16,056 nucleotides of DNA, from assembly GCA_002338335.1 (NCBI GenBank), contig DDIC01000027.1, forward strand, positions 47,136 through 63,191, in the 5' to 3' direction. Made by a program: the position numbers and the translations under genes. The notes under the pieces are model-generated. The model was not told the DNA's origin, did no database searches, and worked only from the letters and a program-made list of their open reading frames with translations. The stretch comes from Bacteroidetes bacterium UBA1860 (GTDB lineage Bacteria > Bacteroidota > Rhodothermia > Balneolales > Balneolaceae). How positions within the stretch are numbered: the stretch's first letter is position 1; each line of letters opens with the position of its first letter. This document shows positions 14,975-16,056 of this stretch, one piece after another.

Positions 14975-15525
14975 AGTTGGTCTAGCGTCCCTGAATTATC
15001 GATTATAGTGTCGGCATAGGCCGCCATTTGGTCTTGGGACATTTGAGCGCTCATTCTCCCTACTACCTGATCTCGTGACCACCCACGGTTCTTCATCACG
15101 CGTTGAATTCGAGTCTCGGAGTCTGCTGTAATCACGACAATGTGATCGAAACCCTCTGGTCTGCCATGATGTAGTAGTAATGCTGCCTCTTTTACAAAAA
15201 CCTCCACACCCATCTTCTTTGCACGAGTTATGTCTTGCTGAGTTTCCTTTAACACAGCTGGATGAACCCATGACTCAACTTTTTTTCTTGCTAATTCGTC
15301 ATCAAAAATAATCCCTGCAAGAACATCGCGTTGAAGGTGCCCTTCATCATCAAAAAGGGATTGACCAAACGTCTCCACAAGTTGATTTTTGAGGATTATA
15401 TCGGATTGCATGAGAGTAATAGCAACCTGATCTGCGTTGAAAATATGGGCACCCAGAGACTCCAATGATGCACAAAACTGAGTCTTACCACTTCCAATTC
15501 CACCTGTAACACCTACAACGACCAT
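14929..15525 (-). CDS. coaE: Dephospho-CoA kinase
   Basis: Phosphorylates the 3'-hydroxyl of the dephospho-CoA ribose, the last step of CoA synthesis. It has 198 residues, the normal size. The P-loop GGIGSGKT (8-15) follows the first strand VVVGVT. ADQVA (31-35) holds the conserved aspartate of the CoA site, and HPAVLKE (88-94), VKEAALLLHHG (111-121, the family's E-x-x-L-L-F strand) and IQRVMKNRGWSRDQVVGRMSAQMS (140-163, the lid region) come in order. It ends in a NSGTLDQL segment close to the usual N-x-G-x-x-x-x-L end. The ATG at 15525 is 3 bases after the prfB stop, so the two are probably one transcript. The last 46 bp overlap the end of the plus-strand DUF192 gene. Confidence 0.96.
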   Translation of the reverse strand: MVVVGVTGGIGSGKTQFCASLESLGAHIFNADQVAITLMQSDIILKNQLVETFGQSLFDDEGHLQRDVLAGIIFDDELARKKVESWVHPAVLKETQQDITRAKKMGVEVFVKEAALLLHHGRPEGFDHIVVITADSETRIQRVMKNRGWSRDQVVGRMSAQMSQDQMAAYADTIIDNSGTLDQLHSEAEAWMRTLIPS

Positions 15526-15528
15526 AAA

Positions 15529-16056
15529 TCAGGATTCTGTCTGGTTATTTGTGGAAAGCAAGAGTGATTTGATAAATGCATTCAGATCTCCATCCATAAC
15601 CCCCTGTACGTCGGATGTCTCAGTATTTGTACGGTGATCTTTTACCATATTATAGGGGTGAAATACGTAAGATCGAATCTGTGATCCCCATTCAATTTTC
15701 CCCTTATTGGACTCTAATTCTGCTTTAGCTCTCTCTTTAATCTGTTTTTCAAGCTCATAAACTCTTGATTTGAGAAGCACCAGAGCCTTTTCACGATTCT
15801 GCAACTGAGATCGCTCTTGCTGACACTCAGCGACTACACGCTCTGTTGTCCCATCACTGAGTGTCCCCACCCAAATCAACCGGACACCTGTCTCTACCTT
15901 GTTGACATTCTGTCCTCCAGCACCACTGGAATGAAAGCGCTGTAGTTCGATATCTGCGTCATTTAATTCTAATTCAATAGTGTCATCAATAAGTGGAGAC
16001 ACAAAAACAGAACAAAAGGAGGTATGACGCTTAGCGTTGCTATCAAATGGGGAAAT
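15529..16056 (-). CDS. prfB: Peptide chain release factor 2, C-terminal part (5' end outside window)
   Basis: Recognises stop codons UAA and UGA and triggers peptide release. The reading frame is open to the right window edge: 175 residues are visible. An apparent GTG start at 16002 is an internal valine codon, because the 18 codons before it encode ISPFDSNAKRHTSF followed by CSVF, which is standard RF2 sequence. The SPF tripeptide (16045-16053), which reads the second and third stop-codon bases, marks it as RF2 rather than RF1 (PxT). The peptidyl-transferase motif GGQ is at 15910-15918 in SSGAGGQNVNKVETGVRL. KIEWGSQIRSYVFHPYNMVKDHRT and VMDGDLNAFIKSLL end the protein as in other RF2s. The usual +1 programmed frameshift site near codon 25 would be outside the window, so its presence cannot be judged. 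Confidence 0.96.
   Translation of the reverse strand: MSPFDSNAKRHTSFCSVFVSPLIDDTIELELNDADIELQRFHSSGAGGQNVNKVETGVRLIWVGTLSDGTTERVVAECQQERSQLQNREKALVLLKSRVYELEKQIKERAKAELESNKGKIEWGSQIRSYVFHPYNMVKDHRTNTETSDVQGVMDGDLNAFIKSLLLSTNNQTES

Noticed and set aside
16003..16056. GTG at 16002 as the start of a short stand-alone release-factor-like protein (ArfB type)
   Set aside because: The frame continues upstream to the window edge with RF2-specific sequence including SPF and RHTSF, so the GTG is internal to prfB.
1..16056. Mobile element, CRISPR array, phage or defence system
   Set aside because: All coding space is taken by recognised core genes in a conserved order. No transposase, direct-repeat array, tRNA-flanked insertion or composition shift is visible.

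Overview
This is a housekeeping stretch of a bacterial chromosome. Nearly every gene lies on the minus strand, so it reads from high to low coordinates. The protein set suggests a member of the wider Bacteroidota/Rhodothermota/Balneolota group. The reasons are the NusA N-terminus and its acidic tail, the IF-2 with a very long charged N-terminal extension, the AsnRS with an extra coiled-coil-like insert, and the absence of recognisable Shine-Dalgarno sequences before most genes. The phylum call is inference from remembered family features, not a database result.

Layout in minus-strand order. The end of prfB (release factor 2, cut by the right window edge) is followed after 3 bases by coaE (last step of CoA synthesis). 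A single plus-strand gene, a DUF192 lipoprotein, converges on coaE and overlaps its 3' end by 46 bp. Next comes a roughly 100-bp divergent region with a strong minus-strand intrinsic terminator and a candidate promoter. Then comes the classic translation/transcription cluster rimP-nusA-infB-rbfA-truB-ribF-rpsO-pnp. It is tightly packed, with a 4-bp ribF overlap and gaps mostly under 70 bp. An M16 zinc peptidase follows, with its ribosome binding site inside the 3' end of pnp. Then come asnS, holA and the polyamine pair speD-speE, the latter cut by the left edge.

How the genes work together. RimP, RbfA and TruB mature the 30S subunit and tRNA. S15 is a primary 16S rRNA-binding protein, and IF-2 starts translation. 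NusA couples RNA polymerase to elongation, termination and antitermination, and PNPase turns over RNA. AsnRS and RF2 serve decoding and termination. RibF makes FMN and FAD, CoaE makes CoA, HolA is the clamp-loader delta subunit, and SpeD plus SpeE make spermidine.

I see no mobile element, CRISPR array, tRNA, rRNA, toxin-antitoxin pair, defence island or unexplained gene cluster, and I do not claim a new system. The points worth a second look are small: the terminator-like hairpin just before rimP, the perfect hairpin between rpsO and pnp, the SLEP tetrapeptide repeat in IF-2, the AsnRS insert, the convergent coaE/DUF192 overlap, and TTG-started genes whose Shine-Dalgarno sequences lie inside the upstream gene.
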